A stretch of 64,000 nucleotides of DNA from Podarcis raffonei (Eukaryota > Chordata > Lepidosauria > Squamata > Lacertidae), in NCBI RefSeq assembly GCF_027172205.1, contig NC_070619.1, positions 3,296,001 to 3,360,000 on the forward strand, read 5' to 3'. A program made the translations under genes and the position numbers. Of the stretch, positions 43,974-55,398 are shown one piece after another. Under the pieces are notes generated by a model. The model saw only the letters and a program-made list of their open reading frames with translations, was not told the DNA's origin and ran no database searches. Positions within the stretch are counted from its first letter, which is position 1. Each line of letters begins with the position of its first letter.

Positions 43974-44575
43974 TCCAGTAGCACCTTAAAGACCAACTAA
44001 GTTAGTTCTTGGTATGAGCTTTCGTGTGCATGCACACTTCTTCAGATATCTGTGTATCTGAAGAAGTGTGCATATCTGAAGAATATCTGAAGAATATCTG
44101 AAGAATATCTGAATATCTTCAGATATCTGTGTATCTGAAGAAGTGTGCATATCTGAAGAATATCTGAAGAATATCTGAATATCTTCAGATATCTGTGTAT
44201 CTGAAGAAGTGTGCATATCTGAAGAATATCTGAATATCTGAAGAATATCTGAATATCTTCAGATATCTGTATCTGAAGAAGTGTGCATATCTGAAGAATA
44301 TCTGAATATCTGAAGAATATCTGAAGAATATCTGAATATCTTCAGATATCTGTGTATCTGAAGAAGTGTGCATATCTGAAGAATATCTGAATATCTGAAG
44401 AATATCTGAAGAATATCTGAATATCTTCAGATATCTGTGTATCTGAAGAAGTGTGCATGCACACGAAAGCTCATACCAAGAACTAACTTAGTTGGTCTTT
44501 AAGGTGCTACTGGAAGGAAAAAAAATTTTTGTTTTGTCTATGGCAGACCAACACGGCTACCTTTCTGTAACTGAT
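43974..44575. mobile_element. Penelope-like inverted repeat with internal tandem array
   Basis: The two arms are inverted copies. The left (43974-44048) contains GAGCTTTCGTGTGCATGCAC and the right (44438-44516) GTGCATGCACACGAAAGCTC. The right arm continues to GCAGACCAACACGGCTACC (44545-44563), the typical border of a reptile Penelope-like family. Each arm carries CTGAAGA, a GTGTGCATGCACAC stem and GAAA, resembling a hammerhead-ribozyme core. Between the arms the CTGAAGAATAT motif is expanded. The element lies in the likely BABAM1 promoter region. Confidence 0.65.
44040..44450. repeat. Tandem array of CTGAAGA-containing units
   Basis: About five higher-order units of roughly 65-105 bp each run from GTATCTGAAGAAGTGTGCAT to GAATATCTTCAGATATCTGT, with variable numbers of the 11-bp step ATCTGAAGAAT. 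The units are partly palindromic. Long open frames through it (HTSSDTQISEDIQIFFRYSS) are a by-product of the period. Confidence 0.9.
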
Positions 44576-44733
44576 CCTTTTCTATGCCAGCCTTCTTTAT
44601 ATCTACTCCAACCAGGGTGAATCAGTTGCATTCCAGCTGTCTGGAATGAAAACAAGCAAAAACCCCCATCTATTGCAGAATCGCATCTTTCAACAACCAG
44701 AGCTTCTCTTTTGCAAGAGGTTTGGAAGCGAGA

Positions 44734-44899
44734 ACTACAAATCCCAGCATCCATTGCGAGGAGAGGGGCAGCCATATGGTTCTTCCCTTCCGGTCTAGTT
44801 TGCAAGGAGTCTTAATTTCGCAGCTGGGTTGTTTTGTCTGTATCTGGGAACGATCACAGGTTTTCCAGGTTGCTTGCGTTTGGAACAAAAGGGGTCGAG
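44734..44899 (+). promoter_or_regulatory. Candidate BABAM1 promoter and non-coding exon 1
   Basis: ACTACAAATCCCAGCATCC (44734-44752) matches the ZNF143/SBS promoter motif. CTTCCGG (44787-44793) is an inverted ETS site. About 100 bases on, GTCGAG|GTAAGTGG at 44899/44900 is a strong splice donor on the plus strand. The next plus-strand exon with a matching acceptor is BABAM1 exon 2 at 47904. This fits a non-coding first exon, which human BABAM1 also has. Confidence 0.5.
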
Positions 44900-44907
44900 G
44901 TAAGTGG

Positions 44908-45350
44908 TGTTACCGGAAAAATCCGAGGGCTCCCTTGGACAAAAACAAAGACACCAGCCAGAGTAAATTGGAGCAAATCAGCAGCCTGTAGGCTTGGCCT
45001 TTATTGAACTGTTGCAACAGGGTGCTGCCCTCACTTGCAGGAGAGAGGAGGGACACAGAAAAAAACGGTGTGCAAGGTCTTATAAAGACTTTTGAAATTC
45101 CCATCCTGTACATCAAGCCCACCCCCAGAAACATCATGCATACATCACAGAAAGGAGGGGTTGAGGGAGGGGTTGGTGGTAACCTGAGTGTCCTGTCACC
45201 TGGCTGGTTCCCCCTTCTCCCCCTCCCCAGGAATTATTCTCTGAAGACAAAAGGTAGTTTCCTGCCCCCAGAGGGAAGAGCTGATTATTGTCCTTTGTTC
45301 CAGTCCAAGCTGAATCCACTCCCATATGCAAGTTCTTTGTGATCTTCAAA
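44908..45350 (-). mobile_element. LTR fossil of a retrovirus-like element
   Basis: On the minus strand it shows a TATA-like TTATAAGACC, AATAAAGGCC polyadenylation region, U5-like sequence and a terminal TAACA. The other end is beyond or hidden by the Penelope-like insertion at 45351-45799, and it may run on past 45811. It is therefore older than that insertion. No coding interior is recognised. Confidence 0.6.
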
Positions 45351-45799
45351 ACAAAAAAAAAATTTCCTTCCAGTAGCACCTTAAAGACCAACTAAGTTAG
45401 TTCTTGGTATGAGCTTTCGTGTGCATGCACACTTCTTCAGATACATTGAAACAGAAGACATTGGATTCTTATCTCATTATACATGACAAAGCCATTTTTC
45501 ACCTTCTCACCCCTTGCTTTTTCCTGTAAGACCTATTGCAGTCGTTAAGAGTCGTCAACAGGCTCATCACAGCTATCTGCCAATCACCCATTCCCACCAC
45601 CCTTCTGAGTAATACCCCTCCCCACCTTCTCACGATATAGAAGGATCTGGCAACTTCTGTTTCAGTGTATCTGAAGAAGTGTGCATGCACTCGAAAGCTC
45701 ATACCAAGAACTAACTTAGTTGGTCTTTAAGGTGCTACTGGAAGGAAAAAATTTTTTTGTTTTGACTATGGCAGACCAACACGGCTACCTATCTGTAAC
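45351..45799. mobile_element. Penelope-like inverted repeat inserted in an LTR
   Basis: The arms are AGTAGCACCTTAAAGACCAA on the left and TTGGTCTTTAAGGTGCTACT on the right, with GTGTGCATGCACAC (left) and GTGTGCATGCACTC (right). A unique centre of about 220 bp lies between them. The right border is GCAGACCAACACGGCTACC. It is flanked by the duplication TTTGTGATCTT (about 45340-45350 and 45800-45810). Confidence 0.75.
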
Positions 45800-45810
45800 T
45801 TTGTGATCTT

Positions 45811-46664
45811 GATGGTCTTCTGTCTAGGACCATCAGGGTTGGCATAGCAACTGGGCAGGGCTCCTGTGGATGTGCTGGGATGGTCAAGGGATTATGGTGG
45901 CCTGTATCAAACCTTCCCCATTTTGTAGTTCTTCCTTCATGGAGTAAAATAAAAGTGGAACAGTGCAAATCCGATGTATGGTTGATTTTCTATGAATTTA
46001 TAACAGAAGCGCGGCGTATGTAGTGTGTGAGTGTGTGTGAAGTTTGTACAAACTGAATGGGGTGGGGGGGTTCCTGCTACAGTGGTTTTCCAGGAAAAGG
46101 GAGAGGTCGTTTATGGGATGCAATGTAGTTGCTTTGGATGGGAGGATAAAGGATGCTAAGCGGATAATATTTGGTATAAAACCTCGTTTTTGTACAGTAT
46201 TTGGAAAACTCAGCTATTATGGGGATGGGGAGGAGGTGCCAAGCCATGCAAAGATAATTCATATAAGTTTATTCTTCTGGTTGCAAAGGAAAACAAGAAA
46301 GATGGTGACCCTATGAGTTGTGCAGCCAATTTCAGTTTTTGTGTGTGTGTCAAGTTGTCATGATTTTTGCAAATCTCTCTCTTAGCTTTGCAAACTACAC
46401 CAAGCTATCATGCTAGCTGAATGATAAAAGCCGGGATCAGAGCATGACAGCCTAGCTCTTGCAAGGGACATTGTTTTCAACGCTGCAGCTCGGTTTTTGC
46501 AGAGCTGGTCTTGCCAGGAACAACAGACAACCGAGTGAAGAAATGGATAGGATATGCGGTAGAATCAGAGATAAAGAAAGTTAACTGTACTGTACATGAA
46601 CTTATCTGATCTGCTTTTAAAGCCGTAAATGGTCCTGCAGCAGGGAGTTCCATAAGTCATCATC
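45811..46664. other. Unassigned part of BABAM1 intron 1
   Basis: No coding exon is seen. The first part may be more of the LTR fossil. The rest is unassigned. Confidence 0.4.
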
Positions 46665-47440
46665 AACCTTTATTACGGTCCAGAGACCCAACAAATCGTT
46701 ACAAAGCAATGCACAATTCATACCGCCTACCTCCAGGTTAAACAAGCATTTTGTTCAGAATATAGGGATCATTGGTTCTTGCAACCACCAATAAAAACCT
46801 GGCCACTGCTAATGTTCTAGCATTTGTCCGGTCTTCCAATAGGAACCTGACATAGTGAGCCTCTGATTTTCCCAGGAAAGGTACCAGCAAGGGTATTATC
46901 AGTTCAGCCCTGGCTTGCTCATATTTTGCACAATGCAACAAAATATGTTTTATGGAATCGATATCTTGAGCACACGAGCAAAGTCTGTCCTGGTAGGGAA
47001 CTCCTCTCAACCTGCCTTCTAACACTGCAGAAGGAAAGACGTTTAGTCTGGCTTTGGTGAAAAGCCTTCGATAATTTGGTAGTGTCAGGTTTTTAATGTA
47101 AGATGTTAACTTAAAGACATGCCCATATCGTACTCCTACTGAGTTCGCAAGTCACTGTGTGCATAAGTTAATTTTGCATTGCTTCAAGAAGGACTTTACC
47201 AGATCCACCACAAATCTTTTGCCTGTTGGTTTTCCTTCTACTTTTTACATTTCGTACATAATCAAGAAGTTACATTGGGTTTCAAACAGACAGCCCAGCA
47301 ACATCACCTTGTTTACATTCCTAAGCAAAATGTAAACTGTCTCAAATTTATATTGCGGATACATCTTACTATTTTGACTGAAGAAAACCTATTGGGATGG
47401 ACAACATAAATGTTATCGCTGTAGAAAAGCACGAACTCAT
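46665..47440 (-). mobile_element. LINE 3' part with Cys-His end motif
   Basis: The minus strand reads DRLCSCAQDIDSIKHILLHC and PLLVPFLGKSEAHYVRFLL, a C-terminal Cys-His pattern found in some non-LTR retrotransposon proteins. The clade is not certain. The right half is A/T-rich without recognised sequence. Confidence 0.6.
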
Positions 47441-47700
47441 TTCACTGTATACCTGAAGGAGCGTTTCCACCCCCATCGTTCTGCCCGGACACTGAGATCC
47501 AGCGCCGAAGGCCTTCTGGCGGTTCCCTCATTGCGAGAAGTAAGGTTACAGGGAACCAGGCAGAGGGCCTTCTCGGTAGTGGCGCCTGCCCTGTGGAACG
47601 CCCTCCCACCAGATGTCAATGCAATTAACAACTATTTTACTTTTAAAAGACAACTGAAGGCGGCCCTCTTTAGGGAAAATTTTAATGTCTAATGCTGTAA
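47441..47700 (+). mobile_element. CR1/L2-group LINE 3' end
   Basis: TACCTGAAGGAGCGTTTCCA and GGCGGCCCTCTTTAGGGAAA match the family; it stops without the usual tail, about 200 bp before BABAM1 exon 2. Confidence 0.75.
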
Positions 47701-47956
47701 TCCTTATGGAACCTCCAAGTCCAGGGGCAGTCTATCTGGATTCCTAGTTTCTTAGGGGCATTTGGCCACTGTGAGGACAGGAGGCCCTTTGGCCCGATGT
47801 CCTTATGCTCCTGATCAGGGCTCCCCCCCCATTCTGGATCCGTTGCCCCCCCCCCAAGTGGAGCTGTCACCCCCAAAACCATGTTGCTGTCTCCCCTTTC
47901 TAGGAAGGCCTTCCGGAACAGCAAACCTGGACTCCCCGCTTGACCGTGGGGCCCTG

Positions 47957-50900
47957 ATGGACACCTCGGAGCCCAGCAGCGCGACGGAGGAGGAGGAGGA
48001 GAAAGCGACGGCCGAGCAGCGCCCCAGGACCCGCTCCAACCCTGAGGGCGCTGAAGACCGGACCCTGAGCGCCCAGGCGAGCGTGGGCAGCCGCAGCGAG
48101 GGGGAAGGGGAGGCGGCCAGCACGGGGGACAGCCCCCAGAGCGCCACGGCCACCAATGGGAAAGGCTGGCCTCCCACAGTCCCGCCCACCGAGTTCCAGG
48201 TCAGGACGCCACGGGTCAACTGCCCCGAAAAAGTGGTGAGTAGCTTATTCTGTCCTCGACATTTTCGGGACAGCCCCAACTTGGTCCCATGAGCTCATCC
48301 AAGAAGAGGCGGTTTTAGAGATTTGATGGACAGTTTGGGATAGCTCGGTTGGTAGAGTATGAGACTCTTGATCTCAGGGTCGTGGGTTTGAGCCCCGCGC
48401 CGGGCATTGCACGGGGTTGGGATGGATGACCCTCGGGGTCCCCTCCAACTCTGCAATTCTATTGTTCTATGGAACATGACCTTGATATTCTCTCTTTCTC
48501 TCAGATCATCTGCCTTGACCTCTCGGAGGAAATGTCCCACTCGAAACTGGAGTCGTTCAACGGGTGAGTGGCCTTTTCCCTTCTGGTCGGCCGACATTTT
48601 TCTGTTGCGGAACTACAATGTTTTTTGCTGTTTTATTCTGTTTTTAATCTGTTGGGAGTTGCCCAAAGTGGCTGGGGAAACCCAGCCAGATGGGCGGGAT
48701 ATAAATAAGAAATTATTATTAATATTATTGTTTCTGTTTCACATTGTGATGGAAGTTCTTTTTTAAAAAAGTTTTTTTTATTTGCAATTTCAACATATCA
48801 AAATATCAAAACATCTCATATTCATTATTCCCCCCCTTTCCCCCCACCTCCCCATCAAGCCCTCCCCCCAAGACTTCCCTCAGCTTCTCTCTCTCCTTTT
48901 TCAACACATATTATTCTCTGCATACTATTTGTTTAGTCGATTAGTCGTGTCCGACTCTTCGTGACCCCCTGGACCAGAGCACGCCAGGCCCTCCTGTCTT
49001 CCACTGCCTCCCACAGTTTGGTCAAACTCATGCTGGTAGCTTCAAGAACACTGTCCCACCATCTCGTCCTCTGTCATCCCCTTCTCCTCGCGCCCTCCAT
49101 CTTCCCCAACATCAGGGTCTTTTCCAGGGAGTCTTTTCTTCTCATGAGGTGGCCAACTATAAAATTGTATAAATCCTTATATTATCTATCTGCTATGTTA
49201 ACAATCAATAAATCTGTGTATGTTTATTCAGAAGCTGCCAAGGAGTCCAATTCATTTTGTTGTCTTTTTAAGTAATTTGTAAAGAGTTCCCATTCGAAGA
49301 AGTCACAGTTGTCCTTATCTCACAATTTATATGTGGGCATATTCTCTTTCTCTGTCTCTCTGGAAGGTCGAAAACCAACGCTCTGAACATCTCCCAGAAG
49401 ATGATAGAGATGTTCGTCCGGACCAAGCACAAAATCGACAAGAGCCATGAGTTTGCGCTGGTGGTGGTCAACAACGACGTCACCTGGGTACGTTTCTGTC
49501 TCTTTTCTCTGACCACCCATTGGACTGCAGACTGCTCAGGGGTTGCGGTTTTTACTGTCCCCCCCCAACTGTGGCAGCTTCTGACCTGCCCCGTCACATT
49601 TCGCACGGTGGTTGTGTTTCTTTGCCCAAGTCCTTTAGCCCTGGAATTGGAGGAGATGCTAGAATCGTAGAATTGTAGAGCTGGAAGAGACCCCTAAGGG
49701 CATAGCTGTCAACCGTCCCTTATTTGGTGGGAAAGTCCCTTATCCCAGCCCTATGTCCCGCTGCTGTCCCTTATTGATGATGTCCCTTAAATTTCCCGGG
49801 TTTCAAAGGAAGCAGCTCCTCTCCCTCCCTCCCTGCCGGCCAGGGAGGAGGGAGGCTCCAACTGTGTTGCTTGGCTGCGTTGCTCACCCAATAAGGAGTC
49901 TGAGAACGACTGGGGGGTGGAGCTTGCATGCCTTGTGCTGATCAAATCGGCCGCGTTGCCTGGGGACTCACCTTTGCTCAGCGCTTCCCAGCAGAGAGGT
50001 GACGGTGGTTTTCCTTGCTGCATCCCCTTTGCCGGGTTGCTGCGCTGTGGGAACCACCGCTTGAGGCTTCGTTTGGCTGCTGGCTGGGCTTTCTGCCTTT
50101 GGCTCGGAGGGGCTTAGAAGTTGAACATACCTGTGCCCCCTTGGAAAATCCCTTATTTTGGCTGCTGATCCCTTATTTTTGAGGCTGCTGGTCCCTTATT
50201 TTCAATTCTGTAAGTTGACAGCTATGCCTAAGGGTCATCAGGTCCAACCCATGGCAAGGCAGGAATCTTTCGCCTGACGTGGGGCTACATTATAGGCAAT
50301 TATATGAGATGTCTAAAGAAGACAACAAGAAAGGATTTAGTTACACCATTTCTAGATTTCAAAAGGAAGTCATAGAAGGGAAAGTTTAGTTGCTGAACGG
50401 GTGCATATAGTATTCTGCTAGAATGGGAAACAAAAGATGAGGAAGTGAAATCGGTCATGATCAAATGAGCGCAAGATATAGGACATAACATACAATTCGA
50501 AGATTGGGAAAAACTGTGGAAAACAGACTTAAAATTTACAGATTGTTCTCTTCTGAAAGAAAATTACATGAAAGTGATGTATAGATGGTATATGACACCA
50601 GTACAGATAGTAAAAATGTATAAAACTGGGTCAAATATATGTTGGAAATGTAAAGAAAAGGAAGGGACCTTTTACCATATGTGGTGGGAATGCAGAGAAA
50701 TTAAAAAAAAATGGGAAATGATATACAATGAGTTGAAGAAAATGTTTAACATGACATTTATAAAAAGAGCTATCTCATGTTTTCTACTCCATCCTCTTGG
50801 ACAGTTTGGATGCCCTTCCCAGCTTCTCAATCTCCCCCCCCCTTTTTTTGCAGGGAGGTAAATAACCTTCCTACTTGTAACTTTTCCTTTGTCTTGCGAT

Positions 50901-52724
50901 GCTCAGGGAGTTCAAGGATACTTTTAAAAAACAATTTTAAAAGTTGTGTGCCCTTCTTTCTCAGTTTGATCCTTTGTGTGTGATTGTGTGTGTTTGGTGG
51001 TATTTTGTGCATTGTGGGTCCTGCCATTATTTTTACTGATTACAGTTTAGTAATCCTTTATGGCAATTGTAAAGTGTAAACGGCTTAATTATTAACTGCT
51101 GGTTTTTAATTTCACTGTTGACTGGTGTATTCTAATGGGTAGCTGAATTTTGCTTTATTCGACATAAGCTGTTTAGTTTAAAGTTATGTTTTTATTGCGA
51201 CTTTTTGTAGTGGATCAGGTTTGTGTGCAGCCTTGTGTGTAGTAGCAGAGAAAGGCGGAACACAAATCAAAAGTGAAATGAAATGAAGATGAATAATCAC
51301 CTGCTTTCTGGTTTTCTTCCCCCACCCCGCCAGCTCTCTGGATTCACCTCTGATCCTAGAGAAGTTTGCAGCTGTTTGTATGACCTGGAGACAGTGGTGT
51401 GCAAGTCCTTCAGTATCCTTCTGGCCGTATGCCGGCGGAATTGCGGCGGGTTGGGCTAGATGACCTTTGGGGGTCCCTGATTTAGGGGATTTAGGAATCT
51501 AGACTGGGAGGGGCTGGATACCAGTTGGGGCAAGAGCACACTGCGGAGAGTTATCCACCTTAACGTTTCTCCCTCCTTGAAGATCTCGAAGGTCTTTTCA
51601 GCCTCATGTAAGTTTCTCCCGGTGGGACGGGCATTGGGTTGTTCCTGGGATGTTTCAGACCCAGGGCTTCAGACAAGAAACCCTTTCCCTGGGGATGCCA
51701 GCGGGGACTAGACCCCTGGGACCTTCTGCACCACCGCACTGTGACCCACCCCTTAAAAATAAGGCGCTAGTCCTCATGTTCCTGCCTGGACTGCTGAGTC
51801 GAGCAGGAAGGATCCTGGTTGCCTCACGAACAGGGGAAGTGGGATTTTCCTGTCGCTCCCTCTAGCTCAGGGGGCGGGCGCTGGGCTAGGGGAGCCTGCA
51901 GGAAACCTGCTATCAGTCCAGGTCCCTGGACCCAAATTTCTCTCCTTCTCCCTCATCTACGCAGACAGCAGAAGACAGAACTGCCCGTGACGGAGAATGT
52001 GCAGAGCATCCCACCGCCGTACGTGGTCAGAACCATCTTGGTTTATAGCCGGCCAGCTTGCCATCCCCCGGTCACCATCACGGAACAGATGAAGGTGCCT
52101 GTTCCTTTTTTCCCCTTTCTTTTAAAAAAAATTATTTTATTTTTTGTTGTTGTTTAGTCGTGTTCGACTCTTCGTGACCCCCTGGACCAGAGCACGCCAG
52201 GCCCTCCTGTCTTCCACTGCCTCCCGCAGTTGGGTCAAACTCATGCTGGTAGCTTTGAGAACACCATCCAACCATCTCGTCCTCTGTTGTCCCCCTTCTC
52301 CTTGTGCCCTCCATCTTTCCCAACATCAGGGTCTTTTCCAGGGAGTCTTCTCTTCTCATGAGGAGGCCAAAGTCTTGGAGCCTCAGCTTCAGGATCTGTC
52401 CTTCCAGTGAGCACTCAGGGCTGGTTTCCTTCAGAATGGAGAGGTTTGATCTTCTTGCAGTCCATGGGACTCTCAAGAGTCTCCTCCAGCACCAGAATGC
52501 AAAAGCTCTCACCTGTGGCTCCTAGAAGCTGCCAGCAGGCGGCAGTGGCCACATCCCAGGATTGGCTTTGACTGGCTGACTGATCCAGATGAGGGGAGCC
52601 TATGCGCCTCAGACCCTCAGTGAGTTAGGGGCTTCCCCTGCATGCAAAGATCCGCTCTGGTGGATGGAGCGGATGAGACCAAGTGGGCCCAGTGGTCAAG
52701 AAGGCAGTTTCTGCCCATGCCATA

Positions 52725-52766
<42 letters not shown>

Positions 52767-54819
52767 GTTTTATTTATACTCCGCCCTTCCCGGTTCAAAA
52801 ACCGGGCTCAGGACGGCTAACAACAAATATAAAACACTTAATTGATGCAACAAAAAACAGCATAAAATACGGTATAAAACGTGAATAACGATAAATTCAG
52901 AATACAAAAATCAATTTAGGGGGGAAATCCATCCAATAAACATTAGATGATCACCAGGGCTAGCTGGCTAAATTAGTCCTATTTGGGCCAGTGAGGAGAC
53001 CAGGGGAGAATTAGCTGTGGGGTCCCAGAGCAGGTAATCTTCATAAAAAGGGGAGGGGGAGGGAAGGAAGGGGAATAAAAGATCAGGCTAAGTTCAAGTT
53101 GAAAGCAAGGCAGAATAGCTCTGTCTTACAGGCCCTGCGGAAACGAACTTCAATCCTGCAGGGCCCTGATCTCATGGGACAGAACATTCAACCAGGTCGG
53201 AGCCACCACTGAGAAGGCCCTGTGGAGGATAGTCTGACTTCCTTAGGGCCCTCTAAACTATGGTTCTTCATGGACCTTAAGGTCCTCTGTGGGGCAGACC
53301 GGGAGAGGCGGTCCTGTAAATAAAGGGAAGTGAAGGGCAGGTGGGGCTCATCCACTTGGGAAGGGAGCCCATCTAGGAGAAGGAAAGTTCTGGCCCTAAA
53401 CCTCCGCTGCCTCATGCGACATCTTCAGGAGAAGAAAAGGCTTAGGAGTAGACCCTTCACAAATCTGGAGTGGAGTCCCTAAGACTGTTGGACGGCGCCC
53501 TGTACGCCTCCTTCTGGCAACTCCTGCAGCTAAGCTGGTGCCAAACGTCTAGTTCTGCTTCCCTTCGGACCCCATCAGCGAGGTCAAGAGGGGATGGTGG
53601 TCCTGTCGCCTGGGCAGCCCAGGAACTCCAGACACGTTGCCCAGGCTTGCGCCCCAGGGAGGTCACTTGGGTACTGTTAGTGCAGCAGTTTGGCTTCACC
53701 CTCTCAGGTGCACTCCATTGCATCTTGAGACAGATAGATGTTGTTGTTGTTTAGTTGTTTAGTCGTGTCCGCCTCTTCGTGACCCCCTGGACCAGAGCAC
53801 ACCAGGCACTCCTGTCTTCCACTGCCTCCCTCAGTTTGGTCAAACTCATGTTTGTAGCTTCAAGAACACTGTCCCACCATCTCGTCCTCTGTCGTCCCCT
53901 TCTCCTTGTGCCCTCCATCTTTCCCAACATCAGGGTCTTTTCCAGGGAGTCTTCTCTTCTCATGAGGTGGCCAAAGTATTGGAGCCTCAGCTTCAGGGTC
54001 TGTCCTTCCAGTGAGCACTCAAGGCTGATTTCCTTCAGAATGGAGAGGTTTGATTTTCTTGCAGTCCATGGGACTCTCAAGAATCTCCTCCAGCACCAGA
54101 ATTCAAAAGCATCTTGAGACAGATGGATGCCAACTAGTAAATTTCGCTGGCATCTATACCATGCTTCCATTTGTGACCGTGCTGCTGCTGTTGTCTTTTC
54201 CGCACAGAAAATGCTGCAGTGCCCTTACTACTACTTTGACGTGCTCTACATCCACAACGGCTTCGAGGACAAAGAGGAGGAAACCAGCTGGAAGGTAAAC
54301 AGAATTACTGGGCCAGGAAGTAGGCAGGGACATTGATGTCCCCTCGATGTTGCCAGTCATCCCTCAGCAGCCAGCTTGGCCAAGTTCAGGAGGAGATTGC
54401 TTGCAAGATCTCACTCCTCTGCTGAGAGAGACGCGCTGATTGTGGCTGCCAGACTAGTGACTGGGAGCAGCCGCCGAGAACATACAACACTGGCTGCCAG
54501 TACTTTTCCGAGCACCGTTCAAAGTGTTGGTGCAGACCTTTAAAGCCCTAAATGGCCTCAGCCCTGTAGACCTGAAGGAGCGTCTCCACCTCCTTCGTTC
54601 AGCCCAGACACTGAGGTCCACCTCCGAGGGTCTTCTGGGGGCTCCCTCCAGGCGGGAAAAGAAGTTGCAGGGAACTGGGCAGAGGGCCTTCTCGGTGGTG
54701 GTGCCCTCCCTGTAGAACACCCTCCAAGCAGATGTCAAGGAGATAAAAAAACTATCTGACTTTTAGAAGACATTTGAAGGCAGCCCCGTATAGGGAAGTT
54801 TGTAATATTTGATGTTTTA

Positions 54820-54868
<49 letters not shown>

Positions 54869-55364
54869 TTATTATTTATACTCCGCCCATCTGGCTGAGT
54901 TTCCCCAGCCACTCTGGGCGGCTCCCAATCAAGTGTTAAAAACAATACAGCATTAAATATTAAAAACTTCCCTAAACAGGGCTGCCTTCAGATGTCTTTT
55001 AAAAAGAAGATAGCTGCTTATTTCCTTCACATCTGAAGGGAGGGCGTTCCACAAGGTGGGCGCCACTACCGGGAAGGCCCTCTGTCTGGTTCTGATATAT
55101 ATATTCTGATATATGCTGTGAGCAGCCCAGACTGTTCATCATCATCATGGTGGAAACCTTGAAATATGCAGAGACGGCAACATTGACAGTGCTGATGAAA
55201 GATACAAATTTCGAATCTTTCAAAGATGACTAGAAACCCTTTCTAGCCTATATATATAAAGTTTTCCCCTGTGCAGTGGGGTTTGAAGTGTAAGAAAATA
55301 GCAGAAAATATTTTTACAAAACATGTTAGAGAGGATGAAATTAGATAAAACAGAATTGTAAAAC

Positions 55365-55398
<34 letters not shown>

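Noticed and set aside
44185-44373. Open frame reading HTSSDTQISEDIQIFFRYSS repeats
   Set aside because: It is created by the tandem CTGAAGAATAT array; no codon bias or homology suggests a protein.
44040-44450. CRISPR-like regular repeats
   Set aside because: The units are contiguous and partly palindromic, without unique spacers, and the genome is vertebrate.
48333-48405. tRNA-Lys gene
   Set aside because: The A and B boxes are present, but the cloverleaf is imperfect and a CR1-like SINE tail follows.
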